Made by a program: the position numbers and the translations under genes
Assembly: GCF_009833095.1 (NCBI RefSeq)
Contig: NZ_QRCB01000049.1
Span: 1-39,569 of the forward strand
DNA from: Nitrosomonas sp. JL21
GTDB lineage: Bacteria; Pseudomonadota; Gammaproteobacteria; Burkholderiales; Nitrosomonadaceae
Length of the DNA: 39,569 bases
Direction of reading: 5' to 3'
Notes under the pieces: model-generated
Database searches by the model: none
Seen by the model: the letters and a program-made list of their open reading frames with translations, nothing else
Told to the model about the DNA's origin: nothing
In this document: positions 9,522 to 19,762 of the stretch, piece after piece
Position numbering within the stretch: position 1 is the first letter of the stretch
Layout of the letters: every line of letters begins with the position of its first letter

Positions 9522-10073
9522 TTATTGTGGTGTAATTTTAATAACGCGGTAGGCTTCAATTCCACCCTGAAGTCGCCGCCCCATCAGGTATGTCGCGTCT
9601 TGGTACTGCCATTCTACGAGCAAACCATTTTCATCACGCCCTGCTTGCTTTACCGATATTGCCTTGCCACGCCTTTCCAGCACGGTGTCGGCAAGTGTGC
9701 CAATAGTCACTGACTGTCCGGCTTTAGATATACTTTTGCTTGGCTGGGGGGAAGAAGTGACTGTCTTTTCCTGCTTTCCGGCGACCTTTTCGATTTGTCT
9801 TACTATGTAAGCACCAATACCGTCTTTAGGGGGACCGTAAGTAATAATATAAGTAGTATCGGCATCTTTATAATATCCTTTGCTAGTGTCTCCATAACTG
9901 TAACCTGATGAAACGAATTGGTCGGCTTTGATCCTGCTCTGAACGATATCGGCTCCTTCTCCAACCTTGATGGCCTTACCTTGAATTATGGCTTGTTCAA
10001 CCTTTAGGGTTCCCCCAGCATGACTGATAGAGGAAATGCAGAATATTAGAAATAGTACAATCGTTATTTTCAC
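9522..10073 (-). CDS. Secreted protein with two internally repeated BamE/DUF2845-like modules
   Basis: The 183-residue product starts at a GTG (10073) with an excellent GGAGG site about nine bases upstream, and opens with a signal peptide cleaved near SHA|GG (residue 19). The mature part is two related modules joined by a Ser/Pro/Lys linker. Module one (about 30-95) ends GIGAYIVRQIE; module two (about 120-180) starts VTIGTLADTVLERRGKAISV and ends GIEAYRVIKI. The pattern 'VxxGxxxxxVxxRxGKxxxV' followed by a W/Y-rich strand resembles the small periplasmic BamE/DUF2845 fold. That is my pattern recognition, not a proven homology. Function is unknown; it converges on the ADP-ribosylglycohydrolase-like gene. 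Confidence 0.75.
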   Translation of the reverse strand: MKITIVLFLIFCISSISHAGGTLKVEQAIIQGKAIKVGEGADIVQSRIKADQFVSSGYSYGDTSKGYYKDADTTYIITYGPPKDGIGAYIVRQIEKVAGKQEKTVTSSPQPSKSISKAGQSVTIGTLADTVLERRGKAISVKQAGRDENGLLVEWQYQDATYLMGRRLQGGIEAYRVIKITPQ

Positions 10074-10232
10074 TTCGAAAATCCTCCATCGCTTAATGCC
10101 AAAAAAATTATATGTTTCTGCTTATTTATCATGAATTTCAGAAAGGAGTAAGGAGTGATATTTAATTTTATAAGAGGAGAGTTTAAGTATGTCACATCAA
10201 AAGATAATCGGTCAGTCAACGGGGCGAGAATC

Positions 10233-11771
10233 TTATATGGCCTGCTGCTGGGTAAAATCTCTCAGCCGAAAGCCAAGCAGCCATAGTGCGGCGAAATAAC
10301 TGGAGGCACCCGCCAGAATGATCAGACTGAGCCGCCCGGCGCGCGTCATGGCGGAATCAGCCAGCCATGAAGCACTGCTTCCGGTTGTAAACCACAGCAC
10401 AATACCCATGACTGTCACAGCGGCGATGATCTTCAAGAAAAAAATCAGCCAGCCCGGCTGCGGCTGATAAATCTCATGGCTGCGTAACTGGTAATACAAC
10501 AATCCGGCATTAATGCAGGCTCCAAAGCCAATCGCCAGCGCCAGTCCGGCATGCTGAAATGGAATGATGAAGGCCAGATTCATCAATTGCGTGGCAATCA
10601 ATGTGACGATGGCAATTTTCACCGGCGTTTTGATATTTTGGCGGGCATAGAATCCCGGTGCCAGTACCTTGACCAGAATGATTCCCGGTAAACCGATACT
10701 GTAGGCGATGAGGGCTTCGCGCGTCATCAAGGCATCGTGGTCAGTAAAAGCGCCATGATGAAAGAGCGTCGTGACAAGAGGTATCGCCAGAAAAGCCAAT
10801 GCGAGCGCAGCCGGCAATGTGAGCACGATCGTCATTCGCAATCCCCAATCCAACAAACGCGAGTACTCTTCAGTGCTGTTGCTGTTGTAATGTTTGGCTA
10901 ACGAGGGCAGCAGAATCGTGCCCAATGCCACGCCCAGCAGCCCGGCGGGAAATTCCATCAGGCGATCCGCATAGTAAAGCCAGGAAACGCTCCCTGTCAC
11001 CAGTAATGAAGCAAAAATGGTATTGATGAGCATACTTACCTGGCTGACCGACACACCAAAAATTGCCGGCCCCATCAACTTGATCACCCGCCAGGCGCCG
11101 GTATCAGGATTTTTGAAACGGACGCGGGGTAATAATTTCAGATGTAACAGAAAAGGCACTTGGAAAACGAGTTGTAAAGCGCCGCCGATAAAAACAGCCC
11201 ACGCCAACGCCAGGATGGGGGGCTCGAAAAATGGCGTGAGCCACAGTGAGCACGCGATGAATGAAATATTCAATAGCGCCGGTGTGATGGCCGGGACATT
11301 GAATTTTCCATAGGTATTGAGGATGCTTCCCGCCAGTGCTACCAATGAAATGAACAGAATGTACGGAAAAGTGATACGCAGCAGCGCCACCGTCAAGTCG
11401 AATTTTTCAGCATCAGCTGAAAATCCAGGCGCGCTGGCATAAATAATCAAGGGTGCCGACACAATACCGATGATTGTGACGATGATCAGCGTGATGCCCA
11501 TCAGCATTGTGATGTGATCGATGAGCGCTCGGGTGTCTTCAGGTGTGCGGGTATTCTTGTATTCGGCGAGTATTGGTACAAACGCCTGAGAAAAGGCTCC
11601 TTCCGCAAATAACCGGCGCAGCAGATTGGGAATCCGGAAAGCTACGAAAAAAGCATCGGTTGCTATTCCCGCACCGAAAATTCGAGCAATCAAGATATCA
11701 CGCACAAAACCAAGAATGCGTGAGATAAATGTCATGCTGCTGACGGCAGCGAGGGCTTTGAGTAAATTCAA
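10233..11771 (-). CDS. murJ: Lipid II flippase MurJ
   Basis: MurJ moves lipid II, the peptidoglycan precursor, across the inner membrane. It is a MOP-superfamily protein expected to have 14 helices. The 512-residue sequence opens with the hallmark [20 protein letters not shown] followed by [13 protein letters not shown], and contains [20 protein letters not shown], the basic segment around the central cavity. Later segments [21 protein letters not shown] and [17 protein letters not shown] are also diagnostic. The start is a TTG at 11771; the next in-frame Met lies inside the conserved first helix, so TTG is the better choice. The gene stands alone on this strand. Confidence 0.96.
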   Translation of the reverse strand: MNLLKALAAVSSMTFISRILGFVRDILIARIFGAGIATDAFFVAFRIPNLLRRLFAEGAFSQAFVPILAEYKNTRTPEDTRALIDHITMLMGITLIIVTIIGIVSAPLIIYASAPGFSADAEKFDLTVALLRITFPYILFISLVALAGSILNTYGKFNVPAITPALLNISFIACSLWLTPFFEPPILALAWAVFIGGALQLVFQVPFLLHLKLLPRVRFKNPDTGAWRVIKLMGPAIFGVSVSQVSMLINTIFASLLVTGSVSWLYYADRLMEFPAGLLGVALGTILLPSLAKHYNSNSTEEYSRLLDWGLRMTIVLTLPAALALAFLAIPLVTTLFHHGAFTDHDALMTREALIAYSIGLPGIILVKVLAPGFYARQNIKTPVKIAIVTLIATQLMNLAFIIPFQHAGLALAIGFGACINAGLLYYQLRSHEIYQPQPGWLIFFLKIIAAVTVMGIVLWFTTGSSASWLADSAMTRAGRLSLIILAGASSYFAALWLLGFRLRDFTQQQAI

Positions 11772-11832
11772 TGCGATTTAAATCGTGGTGCGAGCTGAGA
11801 AAAATGAATGAAAGATGCTGACATAGGGTTGA

Positions 11833-11880
11833 TTCTAGCCTGGATTAATCGAAATGATGTCCACTGAATCTGGGCTAGAA
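11833..11880 (-). terminator. Long imperfect hairpin between a membrane-protein gene and murJ
   Basis: On the minus strand TTCTAGCC (11880-11873) pairs with GGCTAGAA (11840-11833); a 2x2 internal loop is followed by GATT/AATC, leaving a loop of about 20 bases. It begins 14 bp after the stop of the upstream gene and 62 bp before murJ. It may end that transcript, but there is no U-tract, so regulation or a repeat remnant is equally possible. Confidence 0.4.
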
Positions 11881-11894
11881 GCGGACTGGCTGAT

Positions 11895-12623
11895 TCAAAT
11901 CTTGAAAAGATGCCCCAGTTTCTTGATTAGGCCTTCTTCAGACCACTGCCACTGCAGACAGTACTCCGCGCCTACGATCGGGTTCTTGATATCGGCTTCG
12001 ATTTTAGTTTCTCCGGTAACCACAGGAGGTAACAGGGATTCTTCAGTTCCCTTGTATTTACAGAATAACCGTGCGGAAGAAACGGGTCGTCCTTTGGGTA
12101 ATTCAACAGCCAAGTGCAGCCTACGGGTATCGTTGTCGACAGTGTGGGACAGGAAACCTTCGGTCTGCGTGAATGCATCTTCATACTCATACGATAACGC
12201 TAAGTCTAAGCCTCTGATCATATTGATTTCAGGAGGAATCTTCATGCAGACGTGATAGCTGCCGTTTTCTTTGATGGGTTCGTCAAGATGACCGTTATTG
12301 ATCTGGAAATTGCTGACGCTGCCGATCGCTCGAATATGTCTGAACCAGTATTCTGAGTTGCCACTATGACAGGATGTCGTTTTTTGCGTTTGCGTCAACG
12401 TTGCTTTGCTGCCGCCAGTGTCATGAACCTTGAGTATTTTTTTTAAGTCATCAATGGTAAAGGCAAATTTGTTTTGTCTGAATTGGTCAACAATTAATAA
12501 CGCTCCACATACCGCAATGATTATTCCAATAACAACAAAATTCGTTAATAAGGCAATCAGCACTCCAATTATCGTCAGTGCTGAATTAATATAAAAAATA
12601 AGCTGGTTAGATTTATCAAACAT
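11895..12623 (-). CDS. Hypothetical membrane protein with N-terminal helical hairpin and C-terminal soluble domain
   Basis: The 242-residue product has two adjacent membrane helices (about residues 8-26 and 28-46, ALTIIGVLIALLTNFVVIGI then IIAVCGALLIV). A short amphipathic segment (AFTIDDLKKILKVHD) and a beta-rich soluble domain of about 160 residues follow, with strands such as GSYHVCMKIPPEINMIRGLD and ARLFCKYKGTEESLLPP. The topology predicts the soluble part on the cytoplasmic side. A good AGGAG site lies six bases before the ATG at 12623. I do not recognise the family. Confidence 0.75.
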   Translation of the reverse strand: MFDKSNQLIFYINSALTIIGVLIALLTNFVVIGIIIAVCGALLIVDQFRQNKFAFTIDDLKKILKVHDTGGSKATLTQTQKTTSCHSGNSEYWFRHIRAIGSVSNFQINNGHLDEPIKENGSYHVCMKIPPEINMIRGLDLALSYEYEDAFTQTEGFLSHTVDNDTRRLHLAVELPKGRPVSSARLFCKYKGTEESLLPPVVTGETKIEADIKNPIVGAEYCLQWQWSEEGLIKKLGHLFKI

Positions 12624-13225
12624 CAGAACTCCTCATACGCTAACATTTTTTATTCTATTTTTCGAAGCGGAGAGTTTATCAGAGAGAAGGGCGCAAAAGA
12701 AGCAACCAAGCCGCAAGATCGTCGTTAATTTGTACAAAAATTGTGCTGTGTTACGAATTCAATCTAATATTGAGCTACATTGATCATGAAAGGAAGAATT
12801 AACTCATTCAAGGAAGTTTCTCATTAAGACTGACAATTCGATGCTGTGCTTCAGAACGAACATAAAGTTTCTTCAGAGCAGGGAATATCCTAAAGTTTGA
12901 TTCGTTAGCGTCGTTAAATCAAAACAATAGCATCACCCAAAGATGATACCCAAAACTTAATAGATAAACTTGCCTGGAAATAAATGATGAAAATTCTTGT
13001 TAATTTCAAATCTGGATTTAAGCAAATATTTATTGTACCCAAATCAATGTTGGCCGTTGAGTTTAGAAACATGGCCAGAGAAATTGGCGGCAATATTGAT
13101 AGTATTGAATTTTCGTTACCATCTCGTCGCTCATCCAATTCTTCTCAATCGGAGCCAGCAAACGGCGTGCTTCGGTTACCGGAAAAATGCTGATATCGTT
13201 TTGCTTCAGCAATTAGGTGCATTAG
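12624..13225. other. 602-bp stretch between a membrane-protein gene and ssb
   Basis: It holds at most one weak small gene (plus strand, 12984-13193, listed separately). Several other short frames on both strands overlap one another and lack ribosome sites. No terminator with a U-tract is evident downstream of ssb. Confidence 0.4.
12984..13193 (+). CDS. Possible small protein, unknown
   Basis: A 69-codon frame begins with two consecutive Met codons. The first 45 residues have a balanced, protein-like composition (ILVNFKSGFKQIFIVPKS, then MAREIGGNIDSIEF), while the tail is Ser/Asn/Gln-rich. The ribosome site (TGGAAA) is weak. It points toward the 3' end of ssb on the opposite strand. It could be a real short gene, the stub of a larger one, or chance. 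Confidence 0.3.
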   Translation: MMKILVNFKSGFKQIFIVPKSMLAVEFRNMAREIGGNIDSIEFSLPSRRSSNSSQSEPANGVLRLPEKC

Positions 13226-13675
13226 TTAAAAGGGTATATCGTCATCCATATCGTCAAACCCATTGCTGCCCTTAGATGAAGAAGATCGATTGGATATGGA
13301 GTGATCTTCTTCTTGATCAGGTGATTCAAAGCTGCCGCTTCCTGATCGACTTCCCAGCATTTTCATGTCATTCGCAATGATATCTGTGGTGTAACGTTCT
13401 GCTCCATTTTTATCAGTCCATTTTCGAGTCTCCAACCGGCCTTCGATATACACAGAACGGCCTTTCTTCAGATATTCCCCTGCAATTTCAGCCAACTTTC
13501 GATAAAAGGTGACGCGATGCCATTCGGTTTTTTCTTGTTTCTCGCCATTCTTATCCTTCCAGGTATCGGTAGTTGCCAAGGTAATGTTAGTGACCGCTTC
13601 GCCATTCGACATATAGCGGGTCTCAGGATCTTTTCCTAAGTTACCAATGAGTATAACTTTGTTGACTGATGCCAT
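13226..13675 (-). CDS. ssb: Single-stranded DNA-binding protein
   Basis: SSB coats single-stranded DNA during replication, recombination and repair and recruits partner proteins through its tail. The 149 residues show the OB-fold signature ([57 protein letters not shown]), a Ser/Gly-rich linker, and the conserved acidic tip DDDIPF. The start codon directly follows the stop of the upstream transporter gene (TAA then ATG). A strong AAGGAGGAAA site lies within that gene's last codons, so the two are translationally coupled. Being divergent from uvrA behind a LexA-like site, it may be SOS-inducible. Confidence 0.97.
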   Translation of the reverse strand: MASVNKVILIGNLGKDPETRYMSNGEAVTNITLATTDTWKDKNGEKQEKTEWHRVTFYRKLAEIAGEYLKKGRSVYIEGRLETRKWTDKNGAERYTTDIIANDMKMLGSRSGSGSFESPDQEEDHSISNRSSSSKGSNGFDDMDDDIPF

Positions 13676-15061
13676 TTATGTTTCCTCCTTCAGTAATTTG
13701 ATTACTTGTTCCTCATCAAAGCCTTGCATGTCAACTTTTAGATAAGCCACTCTTTCATTCACCAATACCAAGACTTCATTGACACCCGGTATCGCTGCGA
13801 GCTGACGGGATAGTTCTTCAGATTGATCTGCTCCCATTTCGTGCACAGAATACATTCTTGACCGCACTGCAGCAGGTGCTTTCATTGTGATGGCACAGAC
13901 GATCCATAGTATCAGTAACGACCCGCAAAACGTATACAGGGCGCTGCTTCCATATGCGCCAAATAAATGGCCTCCGAGAGAGGCACCGGCAAAAGCGCCG
14001 AGAAATTGAGTGCTGCTATAAATACCAATGGCCGTTCCTTTCGCGCCAACTGGAGCGATTTTAGAAATCAGGGATGGCAAGCTGGCTTCGAGTAGATTGA
14101 ATGCTGTGAAAAAAACCAGCAATGCAATAGCTGTGCCCCAGATAGAGTCGGATGTGGCAGCCAATGAAATCTGTCCAATCAACAACAACGTGATCGAAGC
14201 AATAAAGACAGGCTTTAATTTAGCTTTTTTTTCGGAATAAATGATGACCGGAATAATGAACACGATCGATAATATTAAAACGGGTAAATAAATTTGCCAA
14301 TGATCGTTCGCCGCCATTCCTGCTTGACGTAACGTCAGGGGCACCACTAGCCATAACGCCATCAGCGTCGCATGCAAGGCAAAAATACCATAATTCAGGC
14401 GTAATAATTGCGTATTCCTCAATACGCCTGCGAAACTGGATGGTGAAGCTTCGGTATCAGAATGAAAGCGGCTGATTTGAGGGTCAGGAATGACTTTTTT
14501 GACGACAACCATTGCCATGAGTGCCAAGATACCCGTCATCGCGAAGATGCCTGGCACGCCTATCCATTGATTCAGAATGGGGGCGGCAATCAATGACAGC
14601 GCAAATACGGTGCCGATGGTCATGCCGATCGTTGCCATTGCTTTGGTGCGATGCTCTTCGCGGGTTAAATCCGCAGCCAAGGCCATTACTGCGGCCGAAA
14701 TTGCCCCAGCACCTTGAATGATACGTCCTAATATTACCCAGTAAATATCGATTGCCATGGATGCGATGAAACTGCCCATTACAAATAAAATAAGTCCTAA
14801 ATAAATGACCGGCTTACGGCCAATTTGATCGGACAGCCAGCCAAAAGGAATTTGCAGAACAGCTTGTGTCAAGCCATATGCACCCAGCGCAATACCGACC
14901 AAGGTGTAGTTGTCTCCGCCGGGCAAGTCTTCAGCGTAAAACGCGAATACCGGTAAGATGATGAATAGGCCAAGCATGCGCAGCCCATACACGCCAGCCA
15001 GGCCGACTGTGGCACGTACTTCTGCCGGAGACATTTTTTCAGAAGAAATTGAAGCAGACAT
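13676..15061 (-). CDS. YajR-like major facilitator superfamily transporter with C-terminal ferredoxin-like domain
   Basis: The 461-residue product is a 12-helix MFS protein. The first half carries [20 protein letters not shown], the loop 2-3 signature, and the motif C-like [20 protein letters not shown] in the region typical of drug:H+ antiporters. The last 65 residues form a separate cytoplasmic domain ([20 protein letters not shown], then [16 protein letters not shown]), matching the YAM domain known from E. coli YajR. Substrate is not predictable. It shares a promoter region with divergent uvrA and runs directly into ssb without a gap; this uvrA-MFS-ssb order recurs in betaproteobacteria. 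Confidence 0.92.
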   Translation of the reverse strand: MSASISSEKMSPAEVRATVGLAGVYGLRMLGLFIILPVFAFYAEDLPGGDNYTLVGIALGAYGLTQAVLQIPFGWLSDQIGRKPVIYLGLILFVMGSFIASMAIDIYWVILGRIIQGAGAISAAVMALAADLTREEHRTKAMATIGMTIGTVFALSLIAAPILNQWIGVPGIFAMTGILALMAMVVVKKVIPDPQISRFHSDTEASPSSFAGVLRNTQLLRLNYGIFALHATLMALWLVVPLTLRQAGMAANDHWQIYLPVLILSIVFIIPVIIYSEKKAKLKPVFIASITLLLIGQISLAATSDSIWGTAIALLVFFTAFNLLEASLPSLISKIAPVGAKGTAIGIYSSTQFLGAFAGASLGGHLFGAYGSSALYTFCGSLLILWIVCAITMKAPAAVRSRMYSVHEMGADQSEELSRQLAAIPGVNEVLVLVNERVAYLKVDMQGFDEEQVIKLLKEET

Positions 15062-15088
15062 GAATCAGGTTGTGATATTTCTAAAAAG

Positions 15089-15104
15089 TTGGGTATATTA
15101 ACAG
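15089..15104. promoter_or_regulatory. Putative LexA (SOS) box in the uvrA / MFS-ssb divergent promoter
   Basis: The sequence TTGGGTATATTAACAG fits the proteobacterial SOS box CTG-N10-CAG with an AT-rich core, differing at the first base of the left half-site. It lies 23 bp upstream of the uvrA start and 27 bp upstream of the MFS start, in a gap of only 66 bp. In E. coli uvrA and ssb share a divergent SOS-controlled region, which makes the placement meaningful. Confidence 0.6.
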
Positions 15105-15127
15105 GTTGATTCATACATAGATAGCTA

Positions 15128-17956
15128 ATGGAATCCATAAAAATCCGGGGTGCTCGCACCCACAATCTGAAGAATATCAATCTCGACCTGCCACGCAATA
15201 AGCTTGTAGTCATTACCGGATTGTCCGGTTCGGGTAAGTCCTCCTTGGCGTTTGATACGCTGTATGCGGAAGGTCAACGCCGCTATGTGGAGTCCCTGTC
15301 AGCCTACGCACGGCAGTTTCTGCAGCTCATGGAAAAGCCCGATGTCGATTTGATCGAAGGACTGTCACCAGCAATTGCAATCGAACAGAAGGCAACCTCG
15401 CATAATCCTCGTTCGACGGTGGGCACGGTGACCGAAATTCATGATTATCTGCGCTTGCTTTTTGCGCGCGTGGGCGATCCGCTTTGTCCGGATCACAATA
15501 TCATGCTGACGGCGCAGAGTGTCTCGCAAATGGTCGACCATGTGCTGCAGCTTCCGTTGGATACGCGTTTGATGATTCTGTCGCCGCTGATCGTGGAGCG
15601 CAAAGGTGAGCAGGCCGAGTTATTCGACGAGTTGCGTGCTCAAGGGTTTGTCCGTTTGCGGATCGATGGCGAAGTGTATGAAATCGATGCGCTGCCTAAA
15701 TTACAGAAGACCAAGAAACATACCATCGAAGTGGTCATCGACCGATTGAAAGTATCACCGGAAGCAAAGCAGCGGCTCGCGGAATCATTCGAAGTGGCGT
15801 TACGCCATTCCGACGGGCGAGCGATAGCCGTTGAAATGGATAGCGGTCGGGAAAATCTTTTTTCCGCTAAATTTAGCTGCCCGGTATGCAGCTATTCATT
15901 GGCTGAACTGGAGCCTCGCTTATTTTCTTTCAATAATCCGCTCGGTGCCTGTAGCAAATGCGATGGCCTAGGACAGATCACTTTTTTTGATCCAGCACGG
16001 GTGGTCGCTTTCCCGCATCTTTCGCTGGCAGCCGGTGCAGTAAAAAACTGGGATCGGCGCAATCAATTCTATTTTCAATTGTTGACGAGCCTGGCGGAAC
16101 ATTATCATTTCGATCTGGAGACACCGTTTGAGCATCTGGAGGAATCGATACGGAATATTATTCTGTATGGTTCAGGCAAGGAAAAAGTACATTTTTCTTA
16201 TTTGGCTGAAAATGGCCGCAAGCATCAGGAAACACATCCATTCGAAGGCATCATTCCTAATCTGACGCGACGTTATAAAGAAACAGAATCGCAAACCGTG
16301 CGCGAAGAATTGGCAAAGTACCTCAATGCGCAAACCTGTCCCGAATGCCAAGGCACCCGATTGTGCCGTGCTGCGCGGCATGTGCATGTTGCCGGGCAAG
16401 CGATTTACCACATTAGTGCTTTTTCATTGAAAAAAGCACAGCAATTTTTTGATCATGTTGAGCTATCGGGTCACAAGCAATCCATTGCGGAACGGATCAT
16501 CAAGGAAATTTCGAGCCGCTTGCAATTCCTCAATAATGTCGGCTTGGACTATTTATCCCTGGATCGGTCGGCGGATACCTTATCGGGTGGTGAATCCCAG
16601 AGAATTCGCCTGGCCAGTCAGATCGGTTCAGGACTCACCGGCGTCATGTATGTCCTGGATGAACCTTCGATTGGTCTTCATCAGCGCGATAATGGCCGTT
16701 TGCTGGATACCCTGAAAAATCTGCGCGATCTGGGCAATAGCGTCATTGTCGTCGAGCACGATCAAGATGCCATACAAATTGCGGATTATGTGGTTGATAT
16801 GGGGCCTGGAGCAGGTGAGCACGGTGGTTCGGTGGTTGCGCAAGGTAATCCGCAAGCCATTCAACAAGATGAGGCATCGTTGACAGGCAAGTATCTTGCG
16901 GGAAAATTGTCGATTAGTCTGCCTGAAAAACGGTATGCTCCAAATACCGAACGGATATTGCGAATCGAGGGTGCGTCTGGAAATAACTTGAAAAATGTCA
17001 CGCTCAATTTGCCCGTGGGGCTGTTCGTCTGCGTGACCGGGGTGTCTGGATCGGGTAAATCAACGCTGATCAATGAGACATTGCACCGCGCTGTGGCGCG
17101 CCATCTCTACGCCAGCAACGCCGAACCCGCAGCTTGCCAAGTGATCGAGGGTCTGGCGTTTTTCGATAAAGTCATCAATATGGATCAAAGCCCGATCGGC
17201 CGCACGCCGCGTTCTAATCCTGCTACCTATACCGGTTTGTTTACGCCGATTCGGGAATTATTTGCCGGCGTGCCCCAGGCGCGCGAACGGGGCTATGCGC
17301 CCGGGCGTTTTTCGTTCAATGTGAAAGGGGGGCGCTGCGAAGCGTGTCAGGGCGATGGCGTGATCAAAGTCGAGATGCATTTTCTGCCTGATATCTACGT
17401 CACATGCGATGTTTGTCATGGCCGGCGATATAATCGGGAAACGCTGGAGATTCAGTATAAGGGCAAGAATATCAACGAAGTTCTGGAAATGACCGTAGAA
17501 AATGCTTTCGAGTTTTTCTCGGCAGTGCCGGTCGTTGCGCGTAAGTTACAAACGTTACTGGAAGTGGGGTTGGGCTATATCACGCTCGGTCAATCGGCTA
17601 CCACGCTGTCCGGTGGGGAAGCCCAACGCGTCAAATTATCATTGGAGCTTTCCAAACGAGATACTGGCCGGACGTTGTATATTCTGGATGAACCGACCAC
17701 AGGCCTGCATTTTCAGGATATCGATCTGTTGTTAAAGGTATTGCACAGACTGAGAGATCATGGCAATACGGTGGTTGTCATCGAACATAATCTCGATGTC
17801 ATTAAAACTGCTGATTGGATCATCGATCTGGGTCCCGAGGGCGGCGATGGCGGAGGGCGCATCATTGCCGAGGGAACCCCGGAAGAGATCGCTGCCGATA
17901 AAAACAGCTTTACCGGCTATTATCTGCAACCCATGTTGAACGATGACACCGCGTGA
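15128..17956 (+). CDS. uvrA: Excinuclease ABC subunit A
   Basis: UvrA is the damage-scanning ATPase dimer of nucleotide excision repair; it loads UvrB at lesions. The 942-residue length is typical. The first ATPase has Walker [10 protein letters not shown] (about 31-39) and signature [19 protein letters not shown] with [13 protein letters not shown]. The second has [27 protein letters not shown] and [13 protein letters not shown]. Zinc modules are visible as CPVCSYS...CSKCDGLG in the first half and CEACQGDG...CDVCHGRRY in the second. The ATG at 15128 follows a 66-bp divergent region with a LexA-like site. Its 3' end overlaps the glycerate kinase gene by 14 bp. Confidence 0.98.
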   Translation: MESIKIRGARTHNLKNINLDLPRNKLVVITGLSGSGKSSLAFDTLYAEGQRRYVESLSAYARQFLQLMEKPDVDLIEGLSPAIAIEQKATSHNPRSTVGTVTEIHDYLRLLFARVGDPLCPDHNIMLTAQSVSQMVDHVLQLPLDTRLMILSPLIVERKGEQAELFDELRAQGFVRLRIDGEVYEIDALPKLQKTKKHTIEVVIDRLKVSPEAKQRLAESFEVALRHSDGRAIAVEMDSGRENLFSAKFSCPVCSYSLAELEPRLFSFNNPLGACSKCDGLGQITFFDPARVVAFPHLSLAAGAVKNWDRRNQFYFQLLTSLAEHYHFDLETPFEHLEESIRNIILYGSGKEKVHFSYLAENGRKHQETHPFEGIIPNLTRRYKETESQTVREELAKYLNAQTCPECQGTRLCRAARHVHVAGQAIYHISAFSLKKAQQFFDHVELSGHKQSIAERIIKEISSRLQFLNNVGLDYLSLDRSADTLSGGESQRIRLASQIGSGLTGVMYVLDEPSIGLHQRDNGRLLDTLKNLRDLGNSVIVVEHDQDAIQIADYVVDMGPGAGEHGGSVVAQGNPQAIQQDEASLTGKYLAGKLSISLPEKRYAPNTERILRIEGASGNNLKNVTLNLPVGLFVCVTGVSGSGKSTLINETLHRAVARHLYASNAEPAACQVIEGLAFFDKVINMDQSPIGRTPRSNPATYTGLFTPIRELFAGVPQARERGYAPGRFSFNVKGGRCEACQGDGVIKVEMHFLPDIYVTCDVCHGRRYNRETLEIQYKGKNINEVLEMTVENAFEFFSAVPVVARKLQTLLEVGLGYITLGQSATTLSGGEAQRVKLSLELSKRDTGRTLYILDEPTTGLHFQDIDLLLKVLHRLRDHGNTVVVIEHNLDVIKTADWIIDLGPEGGDGGGRIIAEGTPEEIAADKNSFTGYYLQPMLNDDTA

Positions 17957-19214
17957 CCATTTAGTGGAGAGCTTCCTGAGAGCGGTAAAAGCGGCTGATC
18001 CACGGCATATCATACCAACCCATCTTCCCCATCCGCCGAAAGGCCGAACCGTCGTGGTGGGCGCCGGCAAAGCGGCTGCCGCAATGGCGCAAGCGGTCGA
18101 AAATGCGTGGCCGGCTGATGCGCCGCTTGAAGGCTTGGTTGTGACGCGATATGGTCATGCGCTGCCCACTCAGAGAATACATGTCGTTGAGGCGGGCCAT
18201 CCCATTCCTGACGAGCAGGGCGAGCGGGGGTCGCGAACGATCTTAGCGTTGGTAGAAAAACTGAGATCGGATGATTTGTTGCTGTGCTTGTTGAGCGGAG
18301 GAGGTTCCAGCTTGCTGGCCTTGCCTATCGATGGCGTTTCCTTGGGCGATCTCAAGGATGTGACCCATCAATTATTGCGATCTGGCGCGAATATTCAACA
18401 CATTAATATCGTGCGCAAACATTTATCGGCTATCCAGGGCGGGCGGCTTGCCGCGGCGTGCAAAGCGCCGATTCTGGCGCTTATCGTTTCCGATGTGACG
18501 GGCGATGATGTCACGCATATCGCTTCCGGGCCTTGCTCGCCTGATCCATCAACGTTTGCCGATGCCTTTGAAATATTGCGTCGTTACGAAATAAACATTC
18601 CGCCAGCAGTCAGGGAAGTTTTATCTGCAGGGGTCAAAGGGAATATCGATGAGACGTTAAAACCGGGTGCCTCTCTGTTTGATCGCGTTGACCATCGAAT
18701 CATTGCGAATGCACGCCAGTCTTTGGCTGCAGCCGCGGATTACTTTCGAAATCTCCAGATTATGCCTTTGATTTTGGGTGATACGGTGACCGGCGAAGCT
18801 CGGGAGATTGCTAAAAGCTATGCTGCATTGAGCAAAGAGATTCATACCTATCCGCAAGCTTTGAAAGCACCGATCGCGTTATTATCAGGGGGGGAAACGA
18901 CAGTTACCGTCAAAGGTAAGGGGCGCGGAGGACGTAATTCGGAATTCTTATTGTCCCTGCTGCTGGCGCTCGATGGACAGGAAGGAACCTATGCACTAGC
19001 CTGCGATACGGATGGATTGGACGGGAGTGAAGATAACGCCGGTGCACTCATTACTCCCGATTCAGCGCTACGCGCGCGCAAGCTTGGCCTGCAGGCGACA
19101 GCATTCTTGAACAATAATGACTCCTATGCCTTTTTTCAACGCTTGAATGACTTAGTCATTACCGGTCCTACGTACACCAATGTGAATGATTATCGGGTTA
19201 TTCTTGTTCTCTAA
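17943..19214 (+). CDS. Glycerate 2-kinase, MOFRL family
   Basis: This enzyme phosphorylates D-glycerate to 2-phosphoglycerate (family members GckA/TtuD), linking glyoxylate or hydroxypyruvate salvage to glycolysis. The 423 residues contain [17 protein letters not shown] (about 37-53), the phosphate loop [13 protein letters not shown] (about 115-127), [14 protein letters not shown] and [15 protein letters not shown]. The C-terminal MOFRL domain has [20 protein letters not shown] and ends [18 protein letters not shown]. In an autotroph it would recycle photorespiration-type glycolate carbon, which is inference. It starts inside the end of uvrA (14-bp overlap), so translation may be coupled, and its last 17 bp overlap the convergent gene. 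Confidence 0.93.
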   Translation: MTPRDHLVESFLRAVKAADPRHIIPTHLPHPPKGRTVVVGAGKAAAAMAQAVENAWPADAPLEGLVVTRYGHALPTQRIHVVEAGHPIPDEQGERGSRTILALVEKLRSDDLLLCLLSGGGSSLLALPIDGVSLGDLKDVTHQLLRSGANIQHINIVRKHLSAIQGGRLAAACKAPILALIVSDVTGDDVTHIASGPCSPDPSTFADAFEILRRYEINIPPAVREVLSAGVKGNIDETLKPGASLFDRVDHRIIANARQSLAAAADYFRNLQIMPLILGDTVTGEAREIAKSYAALSKEIHTYPQALKAPIALLSGGETTVTVKGKGRGGRNSEFLLSLLLALDGQEGTYALACDTDGLDGSEDNAGALITPDSALRARKLGLQATAFLNNNDSYAFFQRLNDLVITGPTYTNVNDYRVILVL

Positions 19215-19752
19215 TCAATCGGTTGTCGACCATTGTATCTGGCTGGCGATTCCGCTCGATTTGAACGGACGATAGGATCAATCCTTGCTGAAACCAGCGA
19301 TTGATGACATATTCATAGAATTGTTGATTTCTGGTAATCGTGTACGTCAATGCCAAAGCCTTACCTTGCTCGGTTAACAGCACATGACCCAGATCCAGCG
19401 CGTTATTCTGATTCTCTGGGAAACCTATTTTTGTGGGTCTTCCACAATAAAAAATTCTCGTGTGCCTTCCGAAGCCTTTTTTAATGAATCCTTGTGGTTC
19501 AATCATAATTAAACCTGCCGACTCTAATCGTTTTAATGTGGATGGAGTAATTCCTTGGTCGGAATAGATGGGATGATCGAGGTCGAAAATCAGCGGCAGT
19601 GGTTCACCTTGTATCCATATGAATTGGCATAGTATTTCGAAAAGTTGATCGTCTGTGGCAGAATTGCCGCCACAGTTTCTATCTGAACTTTTCTGAGAGC
19701 GAGTAATTTTGTGGGTAATAAAATGATGCAATAATGACAATACATTGCGCAT
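19198..19752 (-). CDS. DUF2806-like protein, apparently only the C-terminal portion
   Basis: The 184-residue product resembles, from memory, the C-terminal half of DUF2806/TIGR03899-type proteins: QLFEILCQFIWIQGEPLPLI, GITPSTLKRLESAGLI (a winged-helix-like segment), HVLLTEQGKALAL and FYEYVINRWFQQGLILSSV. Those relatives are longer, with an extra N-terminal region of about 100 residues absent here, so this may be a shortened family member or a truncated gene. The ATG at 19752 is 10 bp after the stop of a membrane-protein gene, implying an operon. Its 3' end overlaps the convergent glycerate kinase gene by 17 bp. Function is unknown. Confidence 0.7.
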   Translation of the reverse strand: MRNVLSLLHHFITHKITRSQKSSDRNCGGNSATDDQLFEILCQFIWIQGEPLPLIFDLDHPIYSDQGITPSTLKRLESAGLIMIEPQGFIKKGFGRHTRIFYCGRPTKIGFPENQNNALDLGHVLLTEQGKALALTYTITRNQQFYEYVINRWFQQGLILSSVQIERNRQPDTMVDNRLIREQE

Positions 19753-19762
19753 TTACATTGGC

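Noticed and set aside
12914..13138. Minus-strand frame of 74 codons downstream of ssb
   Set aside because: No ribosome site; residue composition is not protein-like; it overlaps the somewhat better plus-strand frame at 12984.
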